From: Spirochaetota bacterium
GTDB lineage: Bacteria > Spirochaetota > Spirochaetia > Treponematales > UBA12059
Assembly (NCBI GenBank): GCA_018262985.1
Contig: JADFDI010000008.1
Span: forward strand, 62,001-126,000
DNA: 64,000 nucleotides
Direction: 5' to 3'
The notes beneath the pieces are model-generated. The model did not search any database, was not told where the DNA came from, and saw nothing but the letters and a program-made list of their open reading frames with translations. Of this stretch, positions 8,726-16,934 are shown piece by piece. Numbering within the stretch: position 1 is the stretch's first letter; each line of letters opens with the position of its first letter. The translations under genes were made by a program, and so were the position numbers.

Positions 8726-10108
8726 ATGTCGTTCGTAGTGCTCCTCATCATCATTCTCGGCGCGGGGCTGGGCATCCTGACCATCTTCGTCGTCAGGGCC
8801 GTCATCGCGCCGAAGCAGCTCGCGGCCGTCCAGGAGCTCCTCAAGCAGGACCGCATCCCCGCGGCCGCCCGCGCGGCCAAGGCCCTCATCCAGCGCGATT
8901 CCCGCAACGGACCGGCGCGCTACGCCATGGGCCTCGTGTACCTGGCCGACTCGAAGCCCGAGCTGGCCCTGATGGAATTCAAGGCCGCCGAGCAGATCGG
9001 CGACTACGGCGCCGACCTTCCCGAGGCGAAGTTCCGCGCGACCCTGGCCGGCCTCTACGCCCGCTTCGGCCAGACCGAGGAGGCGCTCACCGAGTACATC
9101 CTCCTGACCAAGCTCGAGCCCTCGGAGGCGAAGCACTTCCTCGCCTGCGGCAAGCTGTTCGACGAGCGCGGCAAGACGGACGTGGCCGTCGGCTACCTCA
9201 GGAAGGCGCTCGAGCTCGACCCGCGCTCGGGGGAGGCGCACTACGCCCTCGGCTACATTCTTTACCGCACCAAGCACCCGGTCGAGGCGCGCTCGGAACT
9301 GGACCTGGCCATCAAGTACGACCAGGCCAACTACGACGCCTACTACTACCTCGGCAAGCTCCTCAAGGAGTCCAACGACTACACCGCCGCCCTGCTCCTG
9401 CTCGAGCGGGCCCAGAAGAGCCCGACCCTCAAGACCAAGGCCCTGGTGGAGCGCGGCGGCTGCTACATGGCCATGGGCGCCTTCGACAAGGCCGTCATCG
9501 AGCTCGACCGCGCCGTCAAGGGCATCAAGGACGAAGGCGCCAGCGAGGCCCTCTACGGCCGCTACTTCCTCGCGCTTTGCCACGAGAAGACCCGCAACCT
9601 CGACAAGGCCATCGAGCAGTGGGAGAAGATCTACGCGCGCAAGCCCCAGTTCCGCGACGTCGCCGAGAAGCTGTCCCAGTATCAGGAATACCGCGCCGAC
9701 GACAAGATGAAGGAGTACGTCACCTGCGGCCGCGATGACTTCATGGAGCTCTGCAAGTCCATCTCCATGCAGGCCATGAGCATGTCCATCCGCGACGCGG
9801 CCGAGACCCCCAACGGCGTCGACTTCATCACGGTGGAGAACGATTCCGAGAAATGGCTCGGCACCAAGAAGATGGCCCGGCTGTTCCGCTTCCTCCGGGT
9901 CTCCGAGGTGCTCGACGAGACCTCGGTCCGCTCCCTGCTGGAGCAGATGAAGAAGCTCAACATCGTCCGCGGCGTCATCATCACGAGCTCGGGCTTCACC
10001 CGCACCGCCCTCGAATTCGCCGAGAACCGCGCCGTCGAGCTCGTCGGGAAGGAGCAGCTCCAGCAGCTGCTCGACCAGGTCGAGCTGCCCCAGGCGCGCA
10101 GGCGATGA
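8726..10108 (+). CDS. TPR-repeat membrane protein with C-terminal restriction-endonuclease-like/Mrr-type segment (tentative)
   Basis: ATG at 8726; 'MSFVVLLIIILGAGLGILTIFVVRAVI' TM helix, TPR units, then 'MKKLNIVRGVIITSSGFTRTALEFAENRAVELVGKEQLQQLLDQ', which resembles Mrr-like C-terminal cores. Confidence 0.75.
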   Translation: MSFVVLLIIILGAGLGILTIFVVRAVIAPKQLAAVQELLKQDRIPAAARAAKALIQRDSRNGPARYAMGLVYLADSKPELALMEFKAAEQIGDYGADLPEAKFRATLAGLYARFGQTEEALTEYILLTKLEPSEAKHFLACGKLFDERGKTDVAVGYLRKALELDPRSGEAHYALGYILYRTKHPVEARSELDLAIKYDQANYDAYYYLGKLLKESNDYTAALLLLERAQKSPTLKTKALVERGGCYMAMGAFDKAVIELDRAVKGIKDEGASEALYGRYFLALCHEKTRNLDKAIEQWEKIYARKPQFRDVAEKLSQYQEYRADDKMKEYVTCGRDDFMELCKSISMQAMSMSIRDAAETPNGVDFITVENDSEKWLGTKKMARLFRFLRVSEVLDETSVRSLLEQMKKLNIVRGVIITSSGFTRTALEFAENRAVELVGKEQLQQLLDQVELPQARRR

Positions 10109-10785
10109 GGCTGCTCTGCGTCTCGGACCAGGTCGATCCGCTCGTCTATTCGACCTCGATCCGGGAGCGCTTCAAGGAAGTCGACGCGGTGCTCTCCGCG
10201 GGCGACCTCCCGATGGAATACCTCTCGTTCATCGTCAGCTGCCTCAACAAGCCCCTGTTCTTCGTGTTCGGCAACCACAACCTCGCGGAGCTCTCGCTGT
10301 ACCGCCCCGGCTTCGAGGACAGGGTCCGGCCGCGCAACGCCTTCGACGCGCGCGAGCGCGAGCGGGCCCACGGCGCCACCTACGTCGGTTTCCGCAGCCG
10401 GCGCGAGGCGGGGCTCATCGTGGTGGGGTTCGGGGGCTCCATGCGCTACAACAAGGGCCTCAACCAGTACACCGAGGCGCAGATGGCCCTCAAGGTGCTC
10501 GCGCTCCTTCCCGCGCTCGCGTGGAACCGACTCGTGCACGGCCGCGCGGCCGACGTCGTCCTGACGCACGCCCCGCCCGCGGGCATCCACGACCGCCACG
10601 ACCCCTGCCACCGAGGCTTCCGCGCCTTCCTATGGCTGATTCGCACCGTCAAGCCGCGCTACCTCGTCCACGGCCACGTGCACCTTTACGACATGAACGA
10701 CGTGCGAGTCTCCCGCTACGCCGGCACCACGGTCGTCAACGCGTTCGGGCACTGCATCATCGACACGGAGGAGCTCGAGCCATGA
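10105..10785 (+). CDS. Metallophosphoesterase
   Basis: 'LLCVSDQVDPLV', 'FVFGNHN', 'VVLTHAPP', 'YLVHGHVH' metallophosphoesterase motifs; ATGA overlap with the upstream gene. Confidence 0.85.
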   Translation: MRLLCVSDQVDPLVYSTSIRERFKEVDAVLSAGDLPMEYLSFIVSCLNKPLFFVFGNHNLAELSLYRPGFEDRVRPRNAFDARERERAHGATYVGFRSRREAGLIVVGFGGSMRYNKGLNQYTEAQMALKVLALLPALAWNRLVHGRAADVVLTHAPPAGIHDRHDPCHRGFRAFLWLIRTVKPRYLVHGHVHLYDMNDVRVSRYAGTTVVNAFGHCIIDTEELEP

Positions 10786-11723
10786 GCGACTTCGCCGCGC
10801 AGCGCGCCGAGGACGATTTCGACCGGGCGCGGGTGCGCGAGACCCTGGCCCGCATGCAGGCCTTCCTCAACCCGGGCAGCCGCGAACTGCTCGCGCTCGA
10901 CGACGTGCGCGAGATCCTCAAGCCCTCCGGCGAGGTCTACCGCGGCATGAAAGCCGTGCCCCTCTCGCTGATCGTCGGCTCCGAAGGGCGCTACAGGGAC
11001 TTCGACCGCACCTTCATGCCCAAGGCGAACCACCTCCGGCCACGATGGGTCCGCGTCGACGTGGCCCACCTCCGCGACGTGGTCCTGCCGCCCGTCCAGC
11101 TCTACGAGGTCGGAGGCGCCTATTTCGTCCGCGACGGCAACCACCGCGTGTCCGTGGCCCGCCTCAAGGGCATCGAGGCGATCGACGCCGAGGTGGTGTC
11201 GCTGGCTTCCGAGGTCAGGCTCAGGCCGGACATGACCCTCGACGAGCTCAAACGCGAGGTCGTCGGCTGGGAGAAGCGCAACTTCTACGAAAAGACCCGG
11301 TTCGGCGAGCTCACTGGCGACCGCTCCCTCGACTTCACCGGTCCGGGCCAGTACGACCTCGTGCTCGAGCACATCCTGGTCCACAAGTACTACATCAACC
11401 AGGGGAAGAGCGTGGAGATCCCCTTCGACGAGGCGCTCCGCTCCTGGTACGGCGAGGTCTACCGCCCCATCGCGCGGATCTGCGACGAGGCCCGCATCCT
11501 CGCGCGCTTCCCGGGCCGGACCACGAGCGACCTCTACGTCTACATCGTGCGTCACTGGGACAGCCTGAAACGCAAATTCGGGCTAGCCTATCCGGTCGAG
11601 GCGGCGGTCCGCGACTACTCGAAGCGGTACGGCCGCGGTTTCGGCGAGCGCCTGCTCGCGTTCGCCAGGTCCGCCATCCGCCTCGGGCGGGCGCGGCCCG
11701 GAAAAAACGACGAGGCGCCGTAA
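10782..11723 (+). CDS. ParB/Srx-like domain protein, putative transcriptional regulator
   Basis: 'YEVGGAYFVRDGNHRVSVARLKGIEAIDAEVV' ParB-like core; ATGA overlap with the upstream gene. Confidence 0.7.
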   Translation: MSDFAAQRAEDDFDRARVRETLARMQAFLNPGSRELLALDDVREILKPSGEVYRGMKAVPLSLIVGSEGRYRDFDRTFMPKANHLRPRWVRVDVAHLRDVVLPPVQLYEVGGAYFVRDGNHRVSVARLKGIEAIDAEVVSLASEVRLRPDMTLDELKREVVGWEKRNFYEKTRFGELTGDRSLDFTGPGQYDLVLEHILVHKYYINQGKSVEIPFDEALRSWYGEVYRPIARICDEARILARFPGRTTSDLYVYIVRHWDSLKRKFGLAYPVEAAVRDYSKRYGRGFGERLLAFARSAIRLGRARPGKNDEAP

Positions 11724-11840
11724 CCCCCGGCACCGCCCGTTGTTCCTTGCATGTAGGGTCGGCGACGCGACCCGTCCATGTTCCTCCTTACTGTGGGCAC
11801 GCTCCCGGGGTTTCCTCCTTTCCCCCGGGAGCACTTTTTT
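11724..11840 (+). ncRNA. Candidate 3'-UTR-derived or independent small RNA with anti-SD motifs (unproven)
   Basis: Hairpin GGGTCG-GCGACG-CGACCC at 11756-11773; CCTCC at 11783-11787 and again in the terminator loop at 11814-11818; ends in a strong intrinsic terminator. Confidence 0.35.
11801..11840 (+). terminator. Intrinsic terminator
   Basis: GCTCCCGGGG-(TTTCCTCCTTTC)-CCCCGGGAGC-A-C-TTTTTT. Confidence 0.85.
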
Positions 11841-11988
11841 ATGGGCCAGGGCGAGACCCGCGACGAGGGCCCGGTTCCGCTCCGGGAGGGGCGCGACCGG
11901 ACCGTACGGGACCCGCGCAGGTTGACAGAGGGGGGACTTCCGGGGTAAGGTCGCCGCGACCGGGGAATTTTGCCCGGAGGAGCATGCA

Positions 11989-12159
11989 ATGGCAGCCGTA
12001 AGCAAGAACTCTCGTACCTCTAGCACCACCCACCGTTTCTATTGCCCCTGCGGAGGCGAGGTCAAGATGAAGACCCTCTTCGAGAACGGCAAGGTCAAGA
12101 ACACGGCCGAGTGCGAGAAGTGCAAGCGCGTCGAGCGTCGCCCCAGCGACTTCGTTTGA
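11989..12159 (+). CDS. Small (56 aa) zinc-ribbon-like protein
   Basis: Not in the ORF track (too short). GGAGG SD then ATG at 11989; MAAVSKNSRTSSTTHRFYCPCGGEVKMKTLFENGKVKNTAECEKCKRVERRPSDFV with CxC...CxxC. Confidence 0.8.
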   Translation: MAAVSKNSRTSSTTHRFYCPCGGEVKMKTLFENGKVKNTAECEKCKRVERRPSDFV

Positions 12160-12202
12160 TCTTTTTCCGTCCCTCGGGTCGTCAACGACCGGTAGCGCCA
12201 GA

Positions 12203-12236
12203 AGCCGTCCCAGCGGGGGCGGCTTTCGTTTTGGCG
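12203..12236 (+). terminator. Probable intrinsic terminator after the zinc-ribbon gene
   Basis: AGCCGTCCC-AGCG-GGGGCGGCT then TTCGTTTT. Confidence 0.6.
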
Positions 12237-12256
12237 CGCCCCGCCGGCAGCTCCAC

Positions 12257-12285
12257 TTGACACGTAATCCTCAACCCTATAATGT
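12257..12285 (+). promoter_or_regulatory. Sigma70-like promoter of rpsT
   Basis: TTGACA 12257-12262; TATAAT at 12278-12283 (15 nt spacer) overlapping TAATGT at 12280-12285 (17 nt spacer). Confidence 0.75.
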
Positions 12286-12353
12286 AATGCGACCGATCAG
12301 ACCAGTCTGACGCACTGGGCGCGCCCATCAGGGCGCCCCTTGGAGGAGATACT

Positions 12354-12629
12354 TTGGCCACGAAGCAGAGTTCCGCCGAGAAGCGGATGAAGCAGGACGA
12401 GAAGCGCCGGGTTCGCAACAAGAAGGCGAAGAGCAGCATCCGCACCGCCGCCCGCAAGGTCGTGGAGGCCGTGCACGCCAAGGACGCGAACGCCGCGGCC
12501 GCCGCCCTCAAGGACACGCTCAAGCAGCTCGACACGGCCGCCGGCAAGGGCATCGTCAAAAAGAACACCGCCGCGCGCAAGAAGTCGAGGCTCCAGAAGT
12601 TCTTCAACGCTCTCGGCGCCCAGGCCTGA
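12354..12629 (+). CDS. rpsT: 30S ribosomal protein S20
   Basis: MATKQSSAEKRMKQDEKRRVRNKKAKSSIRTAARKV...; TTG start after GGAGGAG SD. Confidence 0.95.
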   Translation: MATKQSSAEKRMKQDEKRRVRNKKAKSSIRTAARKVVEAVHAKDANAAAAALKDTLKQLDTAAGKGIVKKNTAARKKSRLQKFFNALGAQA

Positions 12630-12695
12630 CTGAACGCCGCGGATCGTTCCTGATTCGCGGCATTCATGTTTCCGGGGAGCCCCCTTGGAGGCGGC

Positions 12696-13079
12696 ATGTC
12701 GGATAGGGATACGGACGATCGCGCCCTCGCCAACGGCCGGAAGACCGGCAGCGCAATGAAGGTCACCAAGGCGGAGCTGATAGACGCGCTCCACGAGCGC
12801 TCCGAGGCGAGCCGCAAGGAGATCCATGCCCTGATCGACGGCCTCTTCGAGGAGATCAAGTCATCGATCCTCGGCGGCAAGACCGTCGAGCTGCGCGGTT
12901 TCGGGACCTTCGAGGTCCGCATCCGCAAGGGCCGCAAGCGCGCGAGGAACCCCAAGACCGGCGAGCCCGTCTCGGTCGAGGACCACGGCGTGGCCGCCTT
13001 CCGTCCGGGCCGCGACCTCAAGAAAGCCGCCTGGAACCTGAAGGCGGTACCCGACAGGTCCGAATCCGACGCAGAATAG
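12696..13079 (+). CDS. HU family DNA-binding protein
   Basis: 'VELRGFGTFEVRIRKGRKRARNPKTGEPVSVEDHGVAAFRPGRDLK' is the HU/IHF signature; GGAGG SD before ATG 12696. Confidence 0.95.
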   Translation: MSDRDTDDRALANGRKTGSAMKVTKAELIDALHERSEASRKEIHALIDGLFEEIKSSILGGKTVELRGFGTFEVRIRKGRKRARNPKTGEPVSVEDHGVAAFRPGRDLKKAAWNLKAVPDRSESDAE

Positions 13080-13095
13080 GATCCCGGGCCGCGTC

Positions 13096-14766
13096 GTGAG
13101 CCTCGCGCGCGCAGCGCTCCTTACGGCGGGATCCGCCATCCTGCTCGCCCTCTCCCATCCGAACCCGCTCCTCGAAACAGGGGCGGGTTATGTCGTCTTC
13201 ATCGCCCTGGCTCCGGCCTTCATGGCCCTGCGCGGAACTCGGGCCCGGCACGCCGCCCTGCTCGGCGCGCTGTTCGGCTCCGCCTTCCACGCGCTTTCGA
13301 ACCACTGGCTCGCGGCCTGGCATCCAGGCGCGCTCGCCTTCGTGGCGGTCTGGGAAGCGGCCTTCTTCGCCGCCCTGTTCGCCTCGATCGCCGTCCTGCG
13401 CGTCCGCTTTCCGCGGACCTGGCCCCTGCTCGTCCCGCTGGCCTGGCTCGCCTTCGAACGGCTCCGCTCGGTCGGGGCGCTCGCCTACCCCTACGGCTTT
13501 CCGGCCTACGCGCTCTACGGCTTCCGCCCCGCCCTCGACCTCGCGGCTCGAGGCGGCGTGGAGGCCGTATCGCTGGCCGTCGCGCTCGCCAACGCGGCGC
13601 TGGCCGCCGCCGTCGAAGCATGTCCCTACCTCCGGACCGACCAGCTGGAGAGGGCCGCGGGCGCGGTCGTCGACGCAAACCCGCTCCCCCGCCCGCCGGC
13701 CGCGAGGAGCGCCCGCGCGATCGGCCTGGTGGCGGGAGCCGCCTCGTTCAGCCTGCTCGCGGCGGGCGCGGTCTTTCCCCCGACCCGAACGGCGAGCGCC
13801 GATTCCCTTAAGATCGCCCTGGTTCAAGCGGCCCTGTCAGGTCGCCAGACCGGCGCGGCCGACTACGACCGGGCGGTCGAACGCCTGCTCGCGCTATCCA
13901 GGAAAGCCGCCGAGTCCGGCCCCGACCTGATCGTCTGGCACGAGACCGCGGTGGTGCCGGCCATCGACTGGCACCTCCGCCATCGCCCCGATCCGGCCGT
14001 CTACAAGGTCGTCCGCAAGGCGACGGACGGCATCGCGGAGCTCGGAGTCCCGGTCCTGCTCGGCACCGGCCGCTCGGAAGGCCCGGGCGGCGATCCGGCG
14101 CTCAGGGTAAACTGGAACTCGGCCCGCCTCACCGAACCCGGCCGGCCGCCCGCCTACTACGACAAGACCCGCCTCGTCCCCTTCGCGGAGCGCTTTCCCG
14201 CCGCGGCCCTGTTCCCGCGCCTCGCCGCTTGGGTCGAACGGGAGCTCGGCTATTTCTGGCAACCCGGCGCCGGTCCCGAGCCCCTCGAGTCGGACGGGAT
14301 CCCGCTCGCCACGCCGATCTGCTTCGAGGATTCCTTCCCCGATCTTTTCGCGGGCTTCGCGGAGCGCGGCGCCCGCGCCTTCATCCTGCTGACCGACGAC
14401 TCGTGGGCGCGTTCGGCGTCCATGTCCCGGCAACACCTGGCCATGTCGGCTTTCAGGGCCGCCGAGACCGGGCTCGCCGTGGCGCGGGCCACCGCCGACG
14501 GCCTCACGGCCGTGCTCGGCCCCGACGGTTCCGTGCTCGCCTCGCTGCCACGGGGCGTCGAGGGCGTACTGCTCGCGGAGCTGCCGCTCGCCGCGCCGGG
14601 GGCGGGGAAGAGCGGGGCCGCGGAGTTCGGAGCCTGGCTCGGCAGGCTCGCGCTGGCCGCCTGCGCGCTCGCCCTCTCGTGGTCCGCGACGCTCGCCCTA
14701 AGGCGCCGCCCGGCCGGCCCGCGAGGATCGCGAGGTCCTCGCGGGCCGCGCGGCCTTCGCGGTTGA
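13096..14766 (+). CDS. lnt: Apolipoprotein N-acyltransferase
   Basis: Multi-TM N-terminus, then a carbon-nitrogen hydrolase domain 'LIVWHETAVVP...YYDKTRLVPFAERFP...PICFEDSFPDL'; GTG start. Confidence 0.92.
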   Translation: MSLARAALLTAGSAILLALSHPNPLLETGAGYVVFIALAPAFMALRGTRARHAALLGALFGSAFHALSNHWLAAWHPGALAFVAVWEAAFFAALFASIAVLRVRFPRTWPLLVPLAWLAFERLRSVGALAYPYGFPAYALYGFRPALDLAARGGVEAVSLAVALANAALAAAVEACPYLRTDQLERAAGAVVDANPLPRPPAARSARAIGLVAGAASFSLLAAGAVFPPTRTASADSLKIALVQAALSGRQTGAADYDRAVERLLALSRKAAESGPDLIVWHETAVVPAIDWHLRHRPDPAVYKVVRKATDGIAELGVPVLLGTGRSEGPGGDPALRVNWNSARLTEPGRPPAYYDKTRLVPFAERFPAAALFPRLAAWVERELGYFWQPGAGPEPLESDGIPLATPICFEDSFPDLFAGFAERGARAFILLTDDSWARSASMSRQHLAMSAFRAAETGLAVARATADGLTAVLGPDGSVLASLPRGVEGVLLAELPLAAPGAGKSGAAEFGAWLGRLALAACALALSWSATLALRRRPAGPRGSRGPRGPRGLRG

Positions 14767-14833
14767 CAACGCATCGGTAGTATAGGAAAATGTCCCCCTG
14801 AAACGCCGGACTCAGGCGGACTGGGGTGATTTC

Positions 14834-15523
14834 ATGGACGCGAAGAAGCGCATACTCATCGTCGACGACGAGCAGATCAACCTCGAATTCTTCGACGTCA
14901 TGCTGTCGAAGCTCGGCTTCGAAGTCCGAAAGGCCGAGGACGGCCTCGAGGCCCTCGAGGTCATACGCAAGCACCGTCCCGACCTCATCATCCTCGACAA
15001 CGTCATGCCCCGCCTTTCCGGCTGGGAAGTCACGCGGATGCTGAAGACCGAGAGCGAGTACGCCGAATACGCCGACATCCCCATCATCATGTTCTCCGCC
15101 ATGGACGACGTGAAGGACAAGATCGAGGGCCTCGAGCTCGGCGCCGACGACTACATCACCAAACCCTTCAATTTCGCCGAGGTGCTGGCCCGCATCAGGG
15201 CCGTCCTCCGGACCCACGAGCTCATCCACCAGATCGAGCGGCGCGATTCCCGCCTCGACATCTCCGAGGACCTGGCCGACCTGGCCCTCGATTTCGTCGC
15301 GGGTTTCCGCGAGGCGCTCGGGAAGGTCGTGGCCGACGCCGACATGAAGGCTCCCGCGGAATCCCTGGCGAAGGTCCTCGATGACGCGAAGCGCGGGCTC
15401 GCCAAGCTTGACGAGCTGGACGCCCGGGCGTCATCATTGAGGGCGGAGGCGGAAAGCCTCAAGCGCGGCGAGACCTCGCTCTCCGCGATCCGCAAACGGG
15501 TCAAGGAGCACGTGGCCCAGTAG
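14834..15523 (+). CDS. Response regulator (CheY-like receiver) with C-terminal coiled-coil region
   Basis: 'RILIVDDEQINLEFFDVMLSKLGFEV...DLIILDNVMPRLSGWEV...ADDYITKPFNFAEVLARI'. Confidence 0.92.
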   Translation: MDAKKRILIVDDEQINLEFFDVMLSKLGFEVRKAEDGLEALEVIRKHRPDLIILDNVMPRLSGWEVTRMLKTESEYAEYADIPIIMFSAMDDVKDKIEGLELGADDYITKPFNFAEVLARIRAVLRTHELIHQIERRDSRLDISEDLADLALDFVAGFREALGKVVADADMKAPAESLAKVLDDAKRGLAKLDELDARASSLRAEAESLKRGETSLSAIRKRVKEHVAQ

Positions 15524-15531
15524 GAGTCCTC

Positions 15532-15753
15532 ATGATCAGCGAGGCGAAGCGGCAGGTCCTCGACCTGTTCGCGCAGGGCAGGAAACTCTACAAGCTCATG
15601 CGCTTCGACGAAGCGCTCGGTTTCTTCGAGAAAGCGCTCCGGATCGATCCAGCGGACGGTCCCGCCAACGAATACCGCAAGCGCTGCAAGCTTTACATCG
15701 CGGAGCCGCCGCCCGAGGACTGGGACGGGGTGTTCGTGATGACCCACAAGTAA
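15532..15753 (+). CDS. Small TPR-like protein
   Basis: '[29 protein letters not shown]' TPR-like pattern. Confidence 0.7.
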   Translation: MISEAKRQVLDLFAQGRKLYKLMRFDEALGFFEKALRIDPADGPANEYRKRCKLYIAEPPPEDWDGVFVMTHK

Positions 15754-15764
15754 ACGGACGGAAC

Positions 15765-16202
15765 ATGGCCCGAAACTCCCCGGCATCCTCCCGCTACCCC
15801 GTCGCCACCACGCTCGGCGAGGGTACGTCCTTCTCCGGAACCCTCGGCTTCTCCGAGAGCCTCCGCATCGCCGGCAGCTTCGAGGGCGAAATCGACGCGC
15901 GCGGCCTGCTCGTCGTGGACGAGCTCGCCACGGTAAAGGCCCGCCTGGTCAAGGCGTCGAGCGTGGTGGTCGCGGGCGTCGTCCACGCGGACATCGAGGC
16001 CGCCGACCGCGTCGAAATGCTGTCGACCGCCCGCGTGTACGGCAACGTCCGGACCGCCCGGCTCCGAATCGCCGACGGCGTCGTGTTCGAGGGGCGCTGC
16101 GAGATGATTCGCGACCCGGACTCGTGGGATCCCTTCTCGCCCGTCGCGAAGGAAGCGCTCGACGCGCCGGGCGGCGCGGCCGACAAGCATCCAGCCCGTT
16201 GA
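15765..16202 (+). CDS. Bactofilin-family (polymer-forming cytoskeletal) protein
   Basis: '[94 protein letters not shown]' beta-helix bactofilin pattern. Confidence 0.92.
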   Translation: MARNSPASSRYPVATTLGEGTSFSGTLGFSESLRIAGSFEGEIDARGLLVVDELATVKARLVKASSVVVAGVVHADIEAADRVEMLSTARVYGNVRTARLRIADGVVFEGRCEMIRDPDSWDPFSPVAKEALDAPGGAADKHPAR

Positions 16203-16726
16203 ACGGGCACGAACCGGCGGGAGGACCCGCCCGCCGCCTGTTCGCCCTGCTCCGCTCCGCCGGACTCACGGCGGCGTTCGCGGAGTCCTGCACGGGCGGC
16301 CTCTGCGCGGCGGCCCTCACGGCGATTCCCGGCTCGTCCTCGGTCTTCCTCGGCGGCGTCGTCTCCTATTCGAACGAGTCGAAGCGCGAGCTGCTCGGCG
16401 TGGACGCGGCGACGCTCGACCGGCACGGCGCGGTTTCCGCCGAGGTCGTTCGCGAAATGGCGAGCGGCGCCGTCGGACGCTTCGGCGCCGATTGCGCGCT
16501 CGCGGTCTCCGGCATCGCGGGTCCCGAGGGGGGCACGGCCGGAAAGCCGGTCGGCACGGTGTGGATAGGCGTCCGGTTCCGCGGCGCGGCCCTCGAGCGC
16601 CGCTATCGCTTCGACGGGGACCGCGACGCGGTGAGGAACGCCGCGCGGGACGCGGCCTTCGCGCAGCTCGCGGCGCTCGTGGCTGACGGCGCCCCTCCGG
16701 AGCGGGACGGTTCCGATCAAGCTTGA
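16199..16726 (+). CDS. CinA C-terminal (nicotinamide-nucleotide amidase) family protein
   Basis: '[46 protein letters not shown]...[24 protein letters not shown]'; TTG start overlaps the bactofilin stop (TTGA). Confidence 0.92.
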   Translation: MNGHEPAGGPARRLFALLRSAGLTAAFAESCTGGLCAAALTAIPGSSSVFLGGVVSYSNESKRELLGVDAATLDRHGAVSAEVVREMASGAVGRFGADCALAVSGIAGPEGGTAGKPVGTVWIGVRFRGAALERRYRFDGDRDAVRNAARDAAFAQLAALVADGAPPERDGSDQA

Positions 16727-16751
16727 CAACCCCGGGGGGCGGGGATATAGT
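16723..16751 (+). promoter_or_regulatory. Sigma70-like promoter of rho
   Basis: TTGACA (16723-16728), 17 nt, TATAGT (16746-16751). Confidence 0.85.
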
Positions 16752-16934
16752 CCTTTCCATTCGTGCAGTTCCGCGCCCGTTCCGGCGCGTCGAAGCTCCC
16801 CGATCAAATTTCAGAGATTCAAGCGTCCGTCGTTCCAGGACCCGGACGTTCCAGGCAGGGACGATTGCGCCGTTTCCGGAGCGCTCCACAACCCGCCACA
16901 TCCCGCTAAACGATCAAGCGACACGGAGTAGTCA

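Noticed and set aside
11724-11840. 6S RNA, SRP RNA or tmRNA
   Set aside because: Lacks the conserved SRP loop, tmRNA tRNA-like ends and the 6S central bubble; kept only as an unclassified candidate.
12629-12665. Terminator between rpsT and HU (GCCGCGGATC-GTTCCT-GATTCGCGGC)
   Set aside because: Stem has mismatch and no proper U-run; may be an attenuating hairpin but not called as a terminator.
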